The translations under genes and the position numbers were made by a program. DNA of 64,000 bases, taken from Thalassospira povalilytica. GTDB lineage: Bacteria > Pseudomonadota > Alphaproteobacteria > Rhodospirillales > Thalassospiraceae. Where the stretch lies: NCBI RefSeq assembly GCF_002844235.1, contig NZ_PGTS01000003.1, positions 186,001-250,000 on the forward strand, written 5' to 3'. Shown piece after piece: positions 19,150 to 27,576 of this stretch (position 1 is its first letter; each line of letters begins with the position of its first letter). The notes beneath the pieces were generated by a model. The model was given only the letters and a program-made list of their open reading frames with translations. It did no database searches and was not told the origin of the DNA.

Positions 19150-19896
19150 ATGCCGCTCCGCCCCGATCTGATTGAAATCCTGCGTGACGAAGCCGCCCCG
19201 ATTGTCATTCTGACCGGTGCGGGCATTTCCAAGGAAAGCGGCCTGCATACATTTCGCGATCCTGACGGTATCTGGGCGAAATACGATATTTCCGAAGTCG
19301 CCACACCCGAGGCCTTCGTGAACAACCCTGATCTGGTGCATTATTTCTATAATGACCGCCGATCCGGATTGCTTGATCCTGCGGTTCAACCCAATGCCGC
19401 CCACATTTCCCTCGCCCGGCTTGAAGCCGAGTGGCCGGGGCCTGTGCTGCTGGTGACGCAAAATATCGACGATCTTCATGACCGGGCCGGATCAAAACAC
19501 CTGATCCATATGCATGGCGAGCTTTTGAAAATCCGCTGCAATCATTGTGATCTTCTTGCCCACTGGTCTGATAATCTTGCCAAGGAAACCCCCTGCCCGT
19601 CCTGTGGCAAGGCTGGCGGGCTTCGTCCGCATGTCGTGTGGTTTGGTGAAATGCCCCTTGAGATGGAACGCATATACGCCGCCTTGGGCGAATGCGGGCT
19701 TTTTATCTCGATCGGAACATCGGGAAATGTCTATCCTGCTGCCGGGTTTGTTCAAATCGCGCATGAAGAAGCCGGGGCGGAAACGGTCGAGCTCAATCTT
19801 GAACCAAGTTCGGGTGCGACGCTGTTTGAACACAGTGCATACGGGTCGGCAACCGACCTGGTGCCAGCCTTTGTCGCAAGCTTGCTCGGCGATTAG
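19150..19896 (+). CDS. cobB: Class III sirtuin, NAD-dependent protein deacylase
   Basis: The protein removes acyl groups from lysine using NAD+. NAD-binding VILTGAGISKESGLHTFRD, TQNIDDLHDRAG and the catalytic His122 in HMHGE are present. Four Zn cysteines (C130, C133, C149, C152) form the zinc ribbon. Y67 and R70 in YFYNDRR are the pair that marks SIRT5/CobB-type desuccinylases. The start ATG at 19150 has AAGGA 9 nt upstream; 248 aa. It is convergent with the ArsR-type gene, and the two stop codons overlap by 4 nt. Confidence 0.94.
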   Translation: MPLRPDLIEILRDEAAPIVILTGAGISKESGLHTFRDPDGIWAKYDISEVATPEAFVNNPDLVHYFYNDRRSGLLDPAVQPNAAHISLARLEAEWPGPVLLVTQNIDDLHDRAGSKHLIHMHGELLKIRCNHCDLLAHWSDNLAKETPCPSCGKAGGLRPHVVWFGEMPLEMERIYAALGECGLFISIGTSGNVYPAAGFVQIAHEEAGAETVELNLEPSSGATLFEHSAYGSATDLVPAFVASLLGD

Positions 19897-20573
19897 AAAT
19901 TCACAAGATCACGGAACTGGCGTTCGCCATCGCGTTCAAACCGTACAATGCGCGACTCCGCAACCCGCCTGGCCCAACCCAGCTCATAAAATCGGTCCAG
20001 CATTGCCGCCCCAAATGAACCGGCCAAATGCGATTGCCGTGCACTCCAGTCCAGACATTCCCGGCAAAGCGGACGGCGTTTGCGACGCAAGGCTTCAAGA
20101 TCAATGCCAAATTTGTCAGCAAACGCCACGCCGGCATCGGTCATCACCACGCCATTTACGGTATTTTCGATCAGCTTTCCTTTGATCAATCCGTCAAACA
20201 GGGCAACCCCCATGTCCCCCGCCAGATGGTCATAGCAAACGCGTGCCTTGCGTAATTCCGGGTCCTTCGGCCCGGTCCGCACCCGGTTATGTCCAACCCG
20301 GTTCGCAATCCCCATCAGGACCTCAAGCGCCTCGACAATATCGGGACCCGACAACGTGAAATAACGATGTCGCCCCTGTTTGCGCGGCACAACAATCTGC
20401 CCGGCTTCTAGTTTTGCCAGATGGGAACTTGCGGTTTGCGGGGTAACACCGGCTTCCTGCGCCAGTTCGGCAGCTGTCAATGCCCGACCGCCCATAAGCG
20501 CGGTCAGCATATTTGCGCGCGCCGGATCACCAAGCAATGCGGCCACACGGGCAATATCGGGTCCTTCTTTCAT
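19893..20573 (-). CDS. ArsR-family HTH regulator with C-terminal extension
   Basis: The N-terminal winged HTH (residues about 5-85) contains DPARANMLTALMGGRALTAAELA and TPQTASSHLAKLEAGQIV. A second, roughly 130-residue domain follows, with RRKRRPLCRECLDWSARQSHLAG; its two close Cys could bind a metal or act as a thiol sensor, which is inference. The ATG directly follows AAGG, and the predicted +1 falls on the ATG, so the mRNA may be leaderless. A perfect palindrome on its promoter also occurs before the NIPSNAP operon, so it probably represses both. Length 226 aa. Confidence 0.88.
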   Translation of the reverse strand: MKEGPDIARVAALLGDPARANMLTALMGGRALTAAELAQEAGVTPQTASSHLAKLEAGQIVVPRKQGRHRYFTLSGPDIVEALEVLMGIANRVGHNRVRTGPKDPELRKARVCYDHLAGDMGVALFDGLIKGKLIENTVNGVVMTDAGVAFADKFGIDLEALRRKRRPLCRECLDWSARQSHLAGSFGAAMLDRFYELGWARRVAESRIVRFERDGERQFRDLVNF

Positions 20574-20575
20574 CC

Positions 20576-20591
20576 TTCGATAGTAATCGAA
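20576..20591. promoter_or_regulatory. Operator TTCGAT-N4-ATCGAA at the arsR-type promoter
   Basis: The perfect 6-4-6 palindrome TTCGATAGTAATCGAA overlaps the predicted -10 (TACTAT on the minus strand; -35 TTGTTT 17 nt upstream). It lies 2 nt before the ATG. The same half-sites and spacing recur at 22032-22047. Confidence 0.7.
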
Positions 20592-20621
20592 GTGTGATCA
20601 CCAAACAACAACCAGCAAAGC

Positions 20622-20652
20622 GAAAGGCGGACAGATACCTGCCCGCCTTTGC
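20622..20652 (-). terminator. Candidate terminator after the AztD-like gene
   Basis: The stem AAAGGCGG/CCGCCTTT lies downstream of the minus-strand gene, followed by an interrupted T-run. It separates that gene from the ArsR-type gene. Confidence 0.5.
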
Positions 20653-20683
20653 CTTAATCACTGGAATTGGTTCTTGTCGCTGA

Positions 20684-21919
20684 TCAGTGGGACAGGCCCG
20701 AACCACCCAACGCAACAATATTGAATGGCAGCCCGTCGACCGGGATTTCACCTTTGTTTGCAAAAGTCTCGGCATCAACGAGTCGGACAAGATGTTCGCG
20801 CGGATCGGTCACGCTAACCACGTCACCGGCAACAGCAATGCGCGGACGCGGATCACGCCAGTGGCCATCCTTGCTATAGGGTTTGGTGATTTGGGCAGAC
20901 CGGACAATCTTGCCATCCAGCAAATCCACCGCATGAAGATAGCCATCCTCGGTGAAGACATAGGCAATGGTCACGCGTGCCGGATCAAGGATGAAGTGCA
21001 CGTATCGGACCGGCAAGTTAATCAGATGAAACGGGTTCTGTTCGGTGCGATCAATTAAGACCAGCTTGTCTGAACCGTAATCGCCAAGGAAGAACTGCAT
21101 CGCCTTGCCACCGGCCAGATGCCCTACACGACCTTCCGGCATGTCCTTGCTATAGGGCAGCATTTCAACTGTCGGCGCATCATCACCATTCTGATAGGCG
21201 ATGATCACCCCCTCCTCGCAGCCAAAGGCCGTCACACCGGCAGACGATGCTTCGCCATGCAGGCCGGTGCAGGTATGAACAGGACCAACCTGTTTTCCAT
21301 CCTGATCAAGAACCTTAAGGCCCAGCCGCGGCGGCAGACTGCCCGGCTTGGTTTCAACAGCAAGATTTGGCTCGGAGATCAGATGATAGTTCCCCTTTGG
21401 CACAACAACGCCATGATGGGGCGCACTGCCTGTAACTGTTTTATGCACGGATTTTCCGGCAATCAGATCGCCCTCATCAAAGACCTTTGCCGCACCCTCA
21501 CCATCAAAGAATATATAGAATACGCCATGATCGGGCACGGCGTGGACCGGGCGTTTGCCCGCAATGGTTATGGGCAGCAATGCCGGATCATGGATTTCAA
21601 GGTCGCTGTGATCCCTGTGCGAGGACAACTCAATACCGCTATCGATCATGTTGACGACATCATGATCCATCTGAACAGCAGCCAGGGTTCTGCCGCTTTG
21701 GCTTGGGACAAGATGCGTGACATAGCCCTTGGTGGCAAACCGGTCGATCACCGATTTCTGTTCCAGATCAAGGACCGTTACCCCGCCCTCTTGCTGGTCG
21801 GTAACAAAAAGACGCCATGCCTGTTTGGTTTCATCATCGGCCCGGGCAACAGAGACACCCAATACCGGCATCAGAACCGCACCACTTATGATCGCGGCCT
21901 GAACCACATGTTTGAACAA
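20684..21919 (-). CDS. AztD-like periplasmic zinc metallochaperone (beta-propeller)
   Basis: This secreted beta-propeller protein resembles AztD, which hands zinc to the AztC solute-binding protein of the AztABC transporter. A signal peptide (AAIISGAVLMPVLGVSVARA, cleavage before DD) is followed by repeated propeller blades. It carries a His/Asp-rich segment (ELSSHRDHSDLEIHD) and other paired His (SAPHHGVVV). The TTG start at 21919 has GGGAG 6 nt upstream; 411 aa. A Zur-like palindrome lies just upstream. No aztABC genes are adjacent here, which is unusual. Assignment is by eye, from sequence features and the Zur-like site. Confidence 0.75.
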   Translation of the reverse strand: MFKHVVQAAIISGAVLMPVLGVSVARADDETKQAWRLFVTDQQEGGVTVLDLEQKSVIDRFATKGYVTHLVPSQSGRTLAAVQMDHDVVNMIDSGIELSSHRDHSDLEIHDPALLPITIAGKRPVHAVPDHGVFYIFFDGEGAAKVFDEGDLIAGKSVHKTVTGSAPHHGVVVPKGNYHLISEPNLAVETKPGSLPPRLGLKVLDQDGKQVGPVHTCTGLHGEASSAGVTAFGCEEGVIIAYQNGDDAPTVEMLPYSKDMPEGRVGHLAGGKAMQFFLGDYGSDKLVLIDRTEQNPFHLINLPVRYVHFILDPARVTIAYVFTEDGYLHAVDLLDGKIVRSAQITKPYSKDGHWRDPRPRIAVAGDVVSVTDPREHLVRLVDAETFANKGEIPVDGLPFNIVALGGSGLSH

Positions 21920-21930
21920 CGAACGCTCCC

Positions 21931-21962
21931 ATTAAATGTTATGTTATAACGTAACATTTAAT
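21931..21962. promoter_or_regulatory. Near-perfect 32-bp palindrome, Zur-like operator
   Basis: Fifteen of the 16 symmetric base pairs match (arms ATTAAATGTTA and TAACATTTAAT; centre GTTATAAC). The TGTTAT...TAACA layout resembles Zur boxes. It lies 12 nt upstream of the TTG start of the AztD-like gene, so repression in zinc-replete cells is the obvious model. Confidence 0.75.
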
Positions 21963-22031
21963 AACGTCCTTTTTCACACCTGTCCATGCCCCGTCACGTT
22001 CTTTGCTGTCGCTTCTTGTAATTGCCCATAG

Positions 22032-22047
22032 TTCGATCCGTATCGAA
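22032..22047. promoter_or_regulatory. Operator TTCGAT-N4-ATCGAA before the NIPSNAP operon
   Basis: The perfect palindrome TTCGATCCGTATCGAA has the same half-sites and spacing as the one on the ArsR-type promoter. It overlaps or directly follows a possible -10 (CATAGT, 22027-22032). It lies 85 nt before the NIPSNAP start. Confidence 0.7.
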
Positions 22048-22131
22048 GCAACAGGGCGATCATTTGCGCTATCTCCGACAAATACCGGGACCTTCACCGG
22101 TTTCGTCACCATTTACATAAGGAAGAGCGCC

Positions 22132-22461
22132 ATGATCACCTGCTTCATCCGCTATGAAATCGATCCCTATAAAAAGGATGCCTTCGTCCAATATGCCCGA
22201 AACTGGGGGCAGGCCATTCCGCGTTGCGGGGCCGATCTTGTCGGGTATTTCGCCCCGCATGAAGGATCGGTATCGACCGCCTATGGTATCTATCATTTGC
22301 CCGATCTGGCATCTTATGAGGCCTATCGCGCCCGGTTAAAGGACGATCCGCTGGGCCGGGAAAACTATGCGTTTTCCCAACGTGAAAAATTCATCCTGCG
22401 CGAAGAACGCCAGTTTCTCAAACTGGCGTCCGCCCCGCATGCGGAGCTGATCAAACCATGA
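22132..22461 (+). CDS. NIPSNAP-family protein
   Basis: This small dimeric alpha+beta-barrel protein (109 aa) begins [26 protein letters not shown]. The family's typical Y-E/D-hydrophobic pattern and [36 protein letters not shown] are present. The molecular role of bacterial NIPSNAP proteins is not established. The ATG at 22132 has AGGAAG 6 nt upstream. Its stop overlaps the next gene's start (ATGA), so the two are translationally coupled. The palindrome upstream suggests control by the ArsR-type regulator. Confidence 0.88.
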   Translation: MITCFIRYEIDPYKKDAFVQYARNWGQAIPRCGADLVGYFAPHEGSVSTAYGIYHLPDLASYEAYRARLKDDPLGRENYAFSQREKFILREERQFLKLASAPHAELIKP

Positions 22462-22808
22462 TCGCGGTCATTTTCGAAGTCACACCTCACACGGCGCGCT
22501 ATGACGATTATCTTGCCATTGCGGGTGATCTCAAACCGGTGCTTGAAACCATGGATGGCTTCATTTCGATCGAACGGTTTCAAAGTCTGAGCACACCAGA
22601 GAAAATCCTGTCACTGTCATTCTGGCGTGACGAGGATGCCGTGAAAGCCTGGCGCAATCTGGCGGAACACCGTTCTGCACAGACCCAAGGCCGAACCGGA
22701 ATTTTTAAAGATTACCGTTTGCGGGTTGCCGGTGTTATCCGGGATTACGGCATGTTTGAACGCCAACAGGCACCCGACGATTCCCGATCACGCCATGACC
22801 GCGCCTAG
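22458..22808 (+). CDS. Antibiotic biosynthesis monooxygenase (ABM) domain protein
   Basis: This 116-aa protein has the ABM/dimeric alpha-beta barrel pattern ([44 protein letters not shown] and [13 protein letters not shown]). Family members oxidise small aromatic or heme-like substrates, or act only as dimeric scaffolds; the substrate here is unknown. The start overlaps the NIPSNAP stop by 4 nt. An ArsR-type regulator, NIPSNAP and ABM commonly travel together, and the shared palindrome supports that link here. The C-terminal 15 residues are polar and unconserved. Confidence 0.85.
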   Translation: MIAVIFEVTPHTARYDDYLAIAGDLKPVLETMDGFISIERFQSLSTPEKILSLSFWRDEDAVKAWRNLAEHRSAQTQGRTGIFKDYRLRVAGVIRDYGMFERQQAPDDSRSRHDRA

Positions 22809-22827
22809 ATCGGCATGAGTGGATCAA

Positions 22828-23760
22828 TCATGCTTCTGCCGGTTTCGGGGATGTTTCATCATCCCCGATTTCCTCGGTATCTGTTGCCTGCTGCGGCTTC
22901 GCACCACCTTTGTAATCCAGAAGCATCACCGCAAGAATAACAATTCCCGCCCCGACGAAAATGACCGGCACCGGCAACATATCAAAGAAAATCAGGTCCA
23001 TCGCGACTGAAAATGGCAGGGCGGTATAGGCTGCTGGTGACACAACACTGGCATCTGCAACCCGTACGGCACGCAAAACCATATAGTTGGTCATCATGGC
23101 AAAGAACCCTGCCCCCGCCGAATAGGCCCAATCGGCAAATGACGCCGGCTGCCAGGAGATCAGGGCAATCGGCACCCAGATCACGACTGCAATGATTTGC
23201 GGCCAGAACAGCATGGAAAAATTGGTCTCGGTGCGCGTCATCACCTTGGCAAACAGGGTTTGCGCCGAAAAACAGAAGGCACCGATCAGGGCAGCAGCCA
23301 CACCAAGCGGCACACCGAACCCGTCCATGCGTGGCGCACACATCACCCAAACCCCGATCAAACCCAGAACGGTTGCAATCATTTTGCGTGCTGTCAGCTT
23401 TTCACCAAGGATCACAACCGCCAGCAACACGGTCAGCAATGCCTCGATAAACAAATAGGCATTGACCTCGGCAATGCTCATCTGACGAAGCGCAAAGAAG
23501 ACGAAAAACAGCGACCCGTACCACAAAACACCACGCGCAATATGGGCCATCGGACGGCGGGTGCGGATCGAACGGGTGCCAACAAACATCAGGATGATCA
23601 GGAACACCGCAACCGTCGTTATTGCCCGCATGGCAAGGATTTGAGCCGTCGGAACGTCATGGGATACCAGCTTGGCACAGACATCGACAAAAACGCCCGA
23701 TGCCATTGCAGCCGTCATCCATAAAACGCCGCGGACATTTCCGCTTAGAGCACTCAACAT
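22828..23760 (-). CDS. EamA/DMT-superfamily transporter
   Basis: This is a 10-TM drug/metabolite transporter with two EamA repeats (first half VLWMTAAMASGVFVDVCAKLV..., second half beginning near GVPLGVAAALIGAFCFSAQTLFAKVM). It has a cytoplasmic polar tail. The ATG at 23760 gives 310 aa; the frame runs on to 24021 but those 87 residues are not membrane protein-like and lack family similarity. The transported substrate is unknown. It is divergent from the LysR-type gene across a 520-bp gap. Confidence 0.87.
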   Translation of the reverse strand: MLSALSGNVRGVLWMTAAMASGVFVDVCAKLVSHDVPTAQILAMRAITTVAVFLIILMFVGTRSIRTRRPMAHIARGVLWYGSLFFVFFALRQMSIAEVNAYLFIEALLTVLLAVVILGEKLTARKMIATVLGLIGVWVMCAPRMDGFGVPLGVAAALIGAFCFSAQTLFAKVMTRTETNFSMLFWPQIIAVVIWVPIALISWQPASFADWAYSAGAGFFAMMTNYMVLRAVRVADASVVSPAAYTALPFSVAMDLIFFDMLPVPVIFVGAGIVILAVMLLDYKGGAKPQQATDTEEIGDDETSPKPAEA

Positions 23761-24280
23761 CAAATCCAATCCATTTTGTTTGTCATTGGCGCGTTGTCTG
23801 GCAAGGAACGCTGCGCGCGGGGGCGATGCGGGGCATCGTTCTCGGAATGTAACGCTGGGAAAAACGTCCGCACCCAACCCTTCGGGCCGGACACCCGTTC
23901 TTTCCGCAACATAGATGACCGTGACCTTTGCGCCGCCAAATTTTGCGACCGCCTTCTTGCGGAACATCTGGTTGCTTTGGGCAAAACCGGTTGGACTTGA
24001 TGCTGAATGCTCTTGCCGCATCAGCGTCCGGTCATGATCGTTTCCATGTTTGAGGTTGTTTGGGGGTTTCCGGCAGTCAGGGAGACTGGCTTACGAGGTG
24101 GCGCAAGGAGACATCGGAAAATCTACGGCCGGAAACCCTTTATGCCAATGATATTGCCCGCTTGTTTTGAAAAATACGAATGAAGAGTTTTCAGCCATTG
24201 TTGAGTTTTTTTTGCCCCATTTTCCGATCACTCCTGATAGACAGGTATGACGAAGGAAACAGCTGGTATGGAAACACAAA
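23761..24280. other. Divergent EamA-lysR intergenic region with inverted repeats
   Basis: No gene is supported in 520 bp. A perfect 11-bp inverted repeat, GGGTTTCCGGC (24064-24074) and its complement (24128-24138), encloses 53 nt with a small internal hairpin. A terminator-like hairpin with T5 on the minus strand lies at 23860-23892, between that repeat and the transporter gene. Confidence 0.5.
23860..23892 (-). terminator. Terminator-like hairpin in the EamA leader
   Basis: On the minus strand GTCCG...CGGAC with an inner CCC-GAA-GGG is followed by G and TTTTT, 100 nt before the transporter start. It could end an upstream short transcript or act as an attenuator. Confidence 0.4.
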
Positions 24281-25219
24281 ATGCGCCGGAAACTGCCCCC
24301 TTTACGCGCACTTGTCGCCTTTGAAGCCACCGCCCGCCATCAGAGCGTCAAGGGCGCAGCCGAAGAACTGCATGTCACACAAAGTGCCATCAGCCATCAG
24401 TTGCGCCAGCTTGAGGAAAATCTTGGTGTTGTCCTGTTCACACGCAAAGGCCGCGGACTAAGCCCGACCAAATCGGCCGAACTTTTGTTGCCGCGCCTGA
24501 CCGAGGCCCTGGACGGCATTGCCGACATCACCGGCGAAGTCGGTCCCGACAAGGGCAAGGCGATCCGTATTGGTGCGCTTGCAACACCGGCCCTGACCGT
24601 GTTGCTTTATGAACTTGATAACCTGCGTGACCGGCTGCCGGGTGATATTCCTGTCCAGTTCCGCAAGATCGAATTTGATGACGGGCTTGATCCGCTTGAA
24701 ATTGATCTTGCCCTGCAAATTGCCCCCAAGGACCTGCCCGGTCCGGAAGATTGGGTAACTGAACTTCTGACTCCCGAAGTCTATACCGCCTTTGCCGCCC
24801 CCGAATGGCTGGCAAAACGCGGATTTGATGCCCGCAACATCAATGTTGCCGAGCTCGGCCCGCGGGATATCTTGCTGATCGACAGTGACAGTGAACAGTT
24901 TTCCCAGATCGAACAATGGTTCAAGGCCGGCAAGTTCTCCCTCGCTGATTGCTGGACCTTCAGCCATCATATCTGGGCGCTCGAAGCGGCACGTGCCGGT
25001 CAGGGGATCGTTGCCAGCACCGACGTTGTTGCCCGCAACTATGTCGAACGTGGTGAACTGGTGCCGCTGAATTTCCCGGATTTCATTTCGCATTGGTGGT
25101 ACCGCCTTCTGATCCGCCCGGCGCGTCAGAAGGACCCGGTCGTGATCGAAGCCGCCAACTGGATCCGCGAACTGATCAATCCGAAAACCGCATCACTCGC
25201 ACGCAAGAAATTCATGTAA
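24281..25219 (+). CDS. LysR-type transcriptional regulator, GcvA-like
   Basis: The N-terminal winged HTH has the GcvA/AmpR-type signature (RRKLPPLRALVAFEATARH, VTQSAISHQLRQLEENLGV), followed by a two-subdomain periplasmic-binding-like effector domain to residue about 300. The length of 312 aa is normal. The ribosome binding site is weak (GGAAA about 8 nt upstream of ATG 24281). It is divergent from the EamA transporter, which is its most likely target by position. The effector is unknown. Confidence 0.9.
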   Translation: MRRKLPPLRALVAFEATARHQSVKGAAEELHVTQSAISHQLRQLEENLGVVLFTRKGRGLSPTKSAELLLPRLTEALDGIADITGEVGPDKGKAIRIGALATPALTVLLYELDNLRDRLPGDIPVQFRKIEFDDGLDPLEIDLALQIAPKDLPGPEDWVTELLTPEVYTAFAAPEWLAKRGFDARNINVAELGPRDILLIDSDSEQFSQIEQWFKAGKFSLADCWTFSHHIWALEAARAGQGIVASTDVVARNYVERGELVPLNFPDFISHWWYRLLIRPARQKDPVVIEAANWIRELINPKTASLARKKFM

Positions 25220-25312
25220 GCGAATTGTCAATTGCCCTTAAGGATTCGTAAGGGTAGGCTCGGTTAACAATAGCGGGCAATGCTGCGAAAAAGACGGGGT
25301 AATTTGGGGAAG

Positions 25313-26197
25313 ATGACATCTTTGGTGTCGGTCGTTGTCACGACCTATAACTGGCCGGAAGCACTGTCACTGGTGCTCAACTCGCTCGCCGATCAGAAGG
25401 ACCGCAATTTCGAAATCATCATTGCCGATGACGGATCTGCCGGTGCGACGACGCGTGTCATTGAAAATTTCGCAGCCACCTGTCCTGTTCCGGTGAAACA
25501 TTACTGGCATGAAGATAACGGCTTTCGGGTCGCAAAGGCACGAAACGGGGCAATTGCGATGGCCAAAGGCGATCTTGTTGTCTTCATTGACGGCGATTGC
25601 TGTGTCATGCCCGACTTCGTCAGCCGCCACCGCAAAGCGGCAGAAGCCGGATGTTTTGTGTCGGGCAAACGCGTATTCATCAAGGAACGTCTGACCAATA
25701 TGCTTTTGAAGCGCAAATGGGCCTTCCACAAATGGCCCCGCGCAGCCCTGTTTGGCGTTTCACTTTTTGGTTTCTGCAACCGCCCGTTCCAGTTTATCCG
25801 TCTGCCGCATAAGGGCCCCTGGCTTTGGGAACATGAAAACTGCTGGCGCAAGGCCCAGACATGCAATCTTGCCGTGTTCAAAGCGGATATCGATCGTATT
25901 CACGGCTTTGACGAGGCATATGAAGGTCACGGCTGGGAAGATTCAGACTTTGTACTGCGCCTTCTGCGATCAGGTCTGCGGCGCAAAAATGTCGAATATT
26001 GCTCACCGGTATTGCACCTGTATCACGACCGCAAAATTCCGCAGCGCCATCAAACCAGCAATGCGGTTTCCAACTGGCATCTCTTTAACGAAGACCTTTT
26101 GCGTGATCAGAACAGGTTTTTGCCGTCAGGTATTGCCGCACAGTCAAAACACCCGGAAACTGCGTCTTCTTTCGCAGCCGCAAAAGAGATAGCGTGA
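25313..26197 (+). CDS. Family 2 glycosyltransferase with GT7-type C-terminal segment
   Basis: A cytoplasmic GT-A glycosyltransferase. The nucleotide-binding start SLVSVVVTTYNWPEALSLVL, ADDGS, and the DxD-like DGDCCV are followed by the C-terminal galactosyltransferase-type motif GHGWEDSDFVLRLLRSG. It likely builds an LPS or capsule sugar. An ATG at 25280 in the same frame would add 11 basic residues; the choice of 25313, with GGGGA just upstream, is a judgement. It is not in an obvious glycan cluster. Length 294 aa. Confidence 0.85.
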   Translation: MTSLVSVVVTTYNWPEALSLVLNSLADQKDRNFEIIIADDGSAGATTRVIENFAATCPVPVKHYWHEDNGFRVAKARNGAIAMAKGDLVVFIDGDCCVMPDFVSRHRKAAEAGCFVSGKRVFIKERLTNMLLKRKWAFHKWPRAALFGVSLFGFCNRPFQFIRLPHKGPWLWEHENCWRKAQTCNLAVFKADIDRIHGFDEAYEGHGWEDSDFVLRLLRSGLRRKNVEYCSPVLHLYHDRKIPQRHQTSNAVSNWHLFNEDLLRDQNRFLPSGIAAQSKHPETASSFAAAKEIA

Positions 26198-26361
26198 TTT
26201 TCGACCAAGGATGCATGTGCACCCCCTTGGAAGCGGCGACAATTCGCGATAAAAGGGCGGCATCATTCTCCTTCGGGTGCGTTTTCGCATCTTCGAAGCC
26301 GATTACAGCCGTCCCGGCATGCCGGGGCATGCCTTTATAGAAGCGAAAGGGATTTTCCCAG

Positions 26362-26886
26362 ATGGATCTCAGCAAGATTGCCGTCGGCAAAGATGTTCCG
26401 TGGGACGTAAATGTCGTCATCGAAATTCCGCAGGGCGGACCGGTTAAGTACGAAGTAGACAAAGACTCCGGTGCTGTCTTTGTTGACCGTTTCCTGCATA
26501 CCTCGATGTATTATCCGGTCAATTACGGTTTCATCCCCAACACCCTTGGCGAAGATGGTGATCCGGTTGATGCGATGGTCATGTTCCGTGAGCCGGTTGT
26601 TGCCGGTTCGGTTATCCGGGCACGTCCGATCGGCGTTCTGATGATGGAAGACGAAGCCGGTCAGGACGAAAAACTGATCTGCGTTCCCCATGACAAGATC
26701 GACCCGTACTACACCGACATCAAGTCGCATGAAGATCTGCCGCAGATCCTGCGTGACCAGATCCAGCACTTCTTCGAGCGTTACAAAGACCTCGAAAAAG
26801 GCAAATGGGTAAAGGTCACCGGCTGGGAAGGTGCTGAAAAAGCAGCAAGCCTGGTCGAAGAAGGTGTCGCACGTCTGGCCAAGTAA
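26362..26886 (+). CDS. ppa: Inorganic pyrophosphatase
   Basis: This soluble family I pyrophosphatase drives biosynthetic reactions by hydrolysing PPi. It has the sequence VVIEIPQGGPVKYEVDKDSGAVFVDR, the active-site signature EDGDPVDAMV with its three Mg2+-binding Asp, and KVTGWEGAEKA near the end. The length of 174 aa is typical. The start ATG has AAAGGGA 9 nt upstream. It is monocistronic with its own terminator. Confidence 0.97.
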   Translation: MDLSKIAVGKDVPWDVNVVIEIPQGGPVKYEVDKDSGAVFVDRFLHTSMYYPVNYGFIPNTLGEDGDPVDAMVMFREPVVAGSVIRARPIGVLMMEDEAGQDEKLICVPHDKIDPYYTDIKSHEDLPQILRDQIQHFFERYKDLEKGKWVKVTGWEGAEKAASLVEEGVARLAK

Positions 26887-26916
26887 CTGGCATAACGGAC
26901 GAAATCAATTTTCAAG

Positions 26917-26951
26917 CAACGCTCTGCTCTTTGCAGGGCGTTGTTTTTTTT
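26917..26951 (+). terminator. Intrinsic terminator after ppa
   Basis: The stem CAACGCTCTGC/GCAGGGCGTTG (one mismatch-type pair) is followed by eight T, 30 nt after the ppa stop. Confidence 0.9.
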
Positions 26952-27018
26952 GACTTTTTTGCAAAAAACGCGACAATGGAACTGTCGGGGGCTCAGCACA
27001 CATTTTGGGAGTGGATCT

Positions 27019-27576
27019 GTGCCCGTCAAAAAAGAAGATGATCTAAAAACCACCAGCGTCATAAAAATCATAGAAGGTGACATCACCGCGCTGGACACCG
27101 ATGCCATTGTCAACGCTGCCAATACGGCCTTGCTGCCTGGCGGCGGAGTTTGTGGTGCCATCCATTCTGCGGCCGGGCCGGAACTTGCCGCCGCATGCCG
27201 GTCGCTTGCACCCTGCCCGACCGGCGAAGCCCGGATAACACCGGGATTTGAGCTTATAGCGCGCCACGTCATCCATACAGTCGGTCCTGTATGGCACGGT
27301 GGACAAAACGGCGAAGCAGCATTGCTTGCCGCCTGTTATCGCAATTCACTTGTTATTGCCGCGCAGCACAGTCTGCATTCGATCGCCTTTCCGGCCATCT
27401 CGACCGGAATATTTGGCTATCCGGAAGACCAGGCCGCCAAAATCGCCGTATCAACCATTTGTGAATGGGCTGGCGAAACCGCTGCGATGCCACAAATTTA
27501 CCTTTGTTGTTTTTCACACTCCACGCGCGGGCATCTCGAACATGCCCTGCACCAGTTCCAAGAAGGCACCTGCTGA
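27019..27576 (+). CDS. Macro-domain ADP-ribose/O-acetyl-ADP-ribose hydrolase
   Basis: This is a stand-alone macro domain (186 aa) that binds ADP-ribose. [22 protein letters not shown] and [18 protein letters not shown] are the two ligand-binding loops, as in YmdB. The probable reaction is deacetylation of O-acetyl-ADP-ribose, the sirtuin product, or removal of mono-ADP-ribose. The GTG start at 27019 has GGGAG 7 nt upstream; the open frame extends further up but into the ppa terminator. The next gene starts immediately after its stop codon (TGAATG). Confidence 0.9.
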   Translation: MPVKKEDDLKTTSVIKIIEGDITALDTDAIVNAANTALLPGGGVCGAIHSAAGPELAAACRSLAPCPTGEARITPGFELIARHVIHTVGPVWHGGQNGEAALLAACYRNSLVIAAQHSLHSIAFPAISTGIFGYPEDQAAKIAVSTICEWAGETAAMPQIYLCCFSHSTRGHLEHALHQFQEGTC

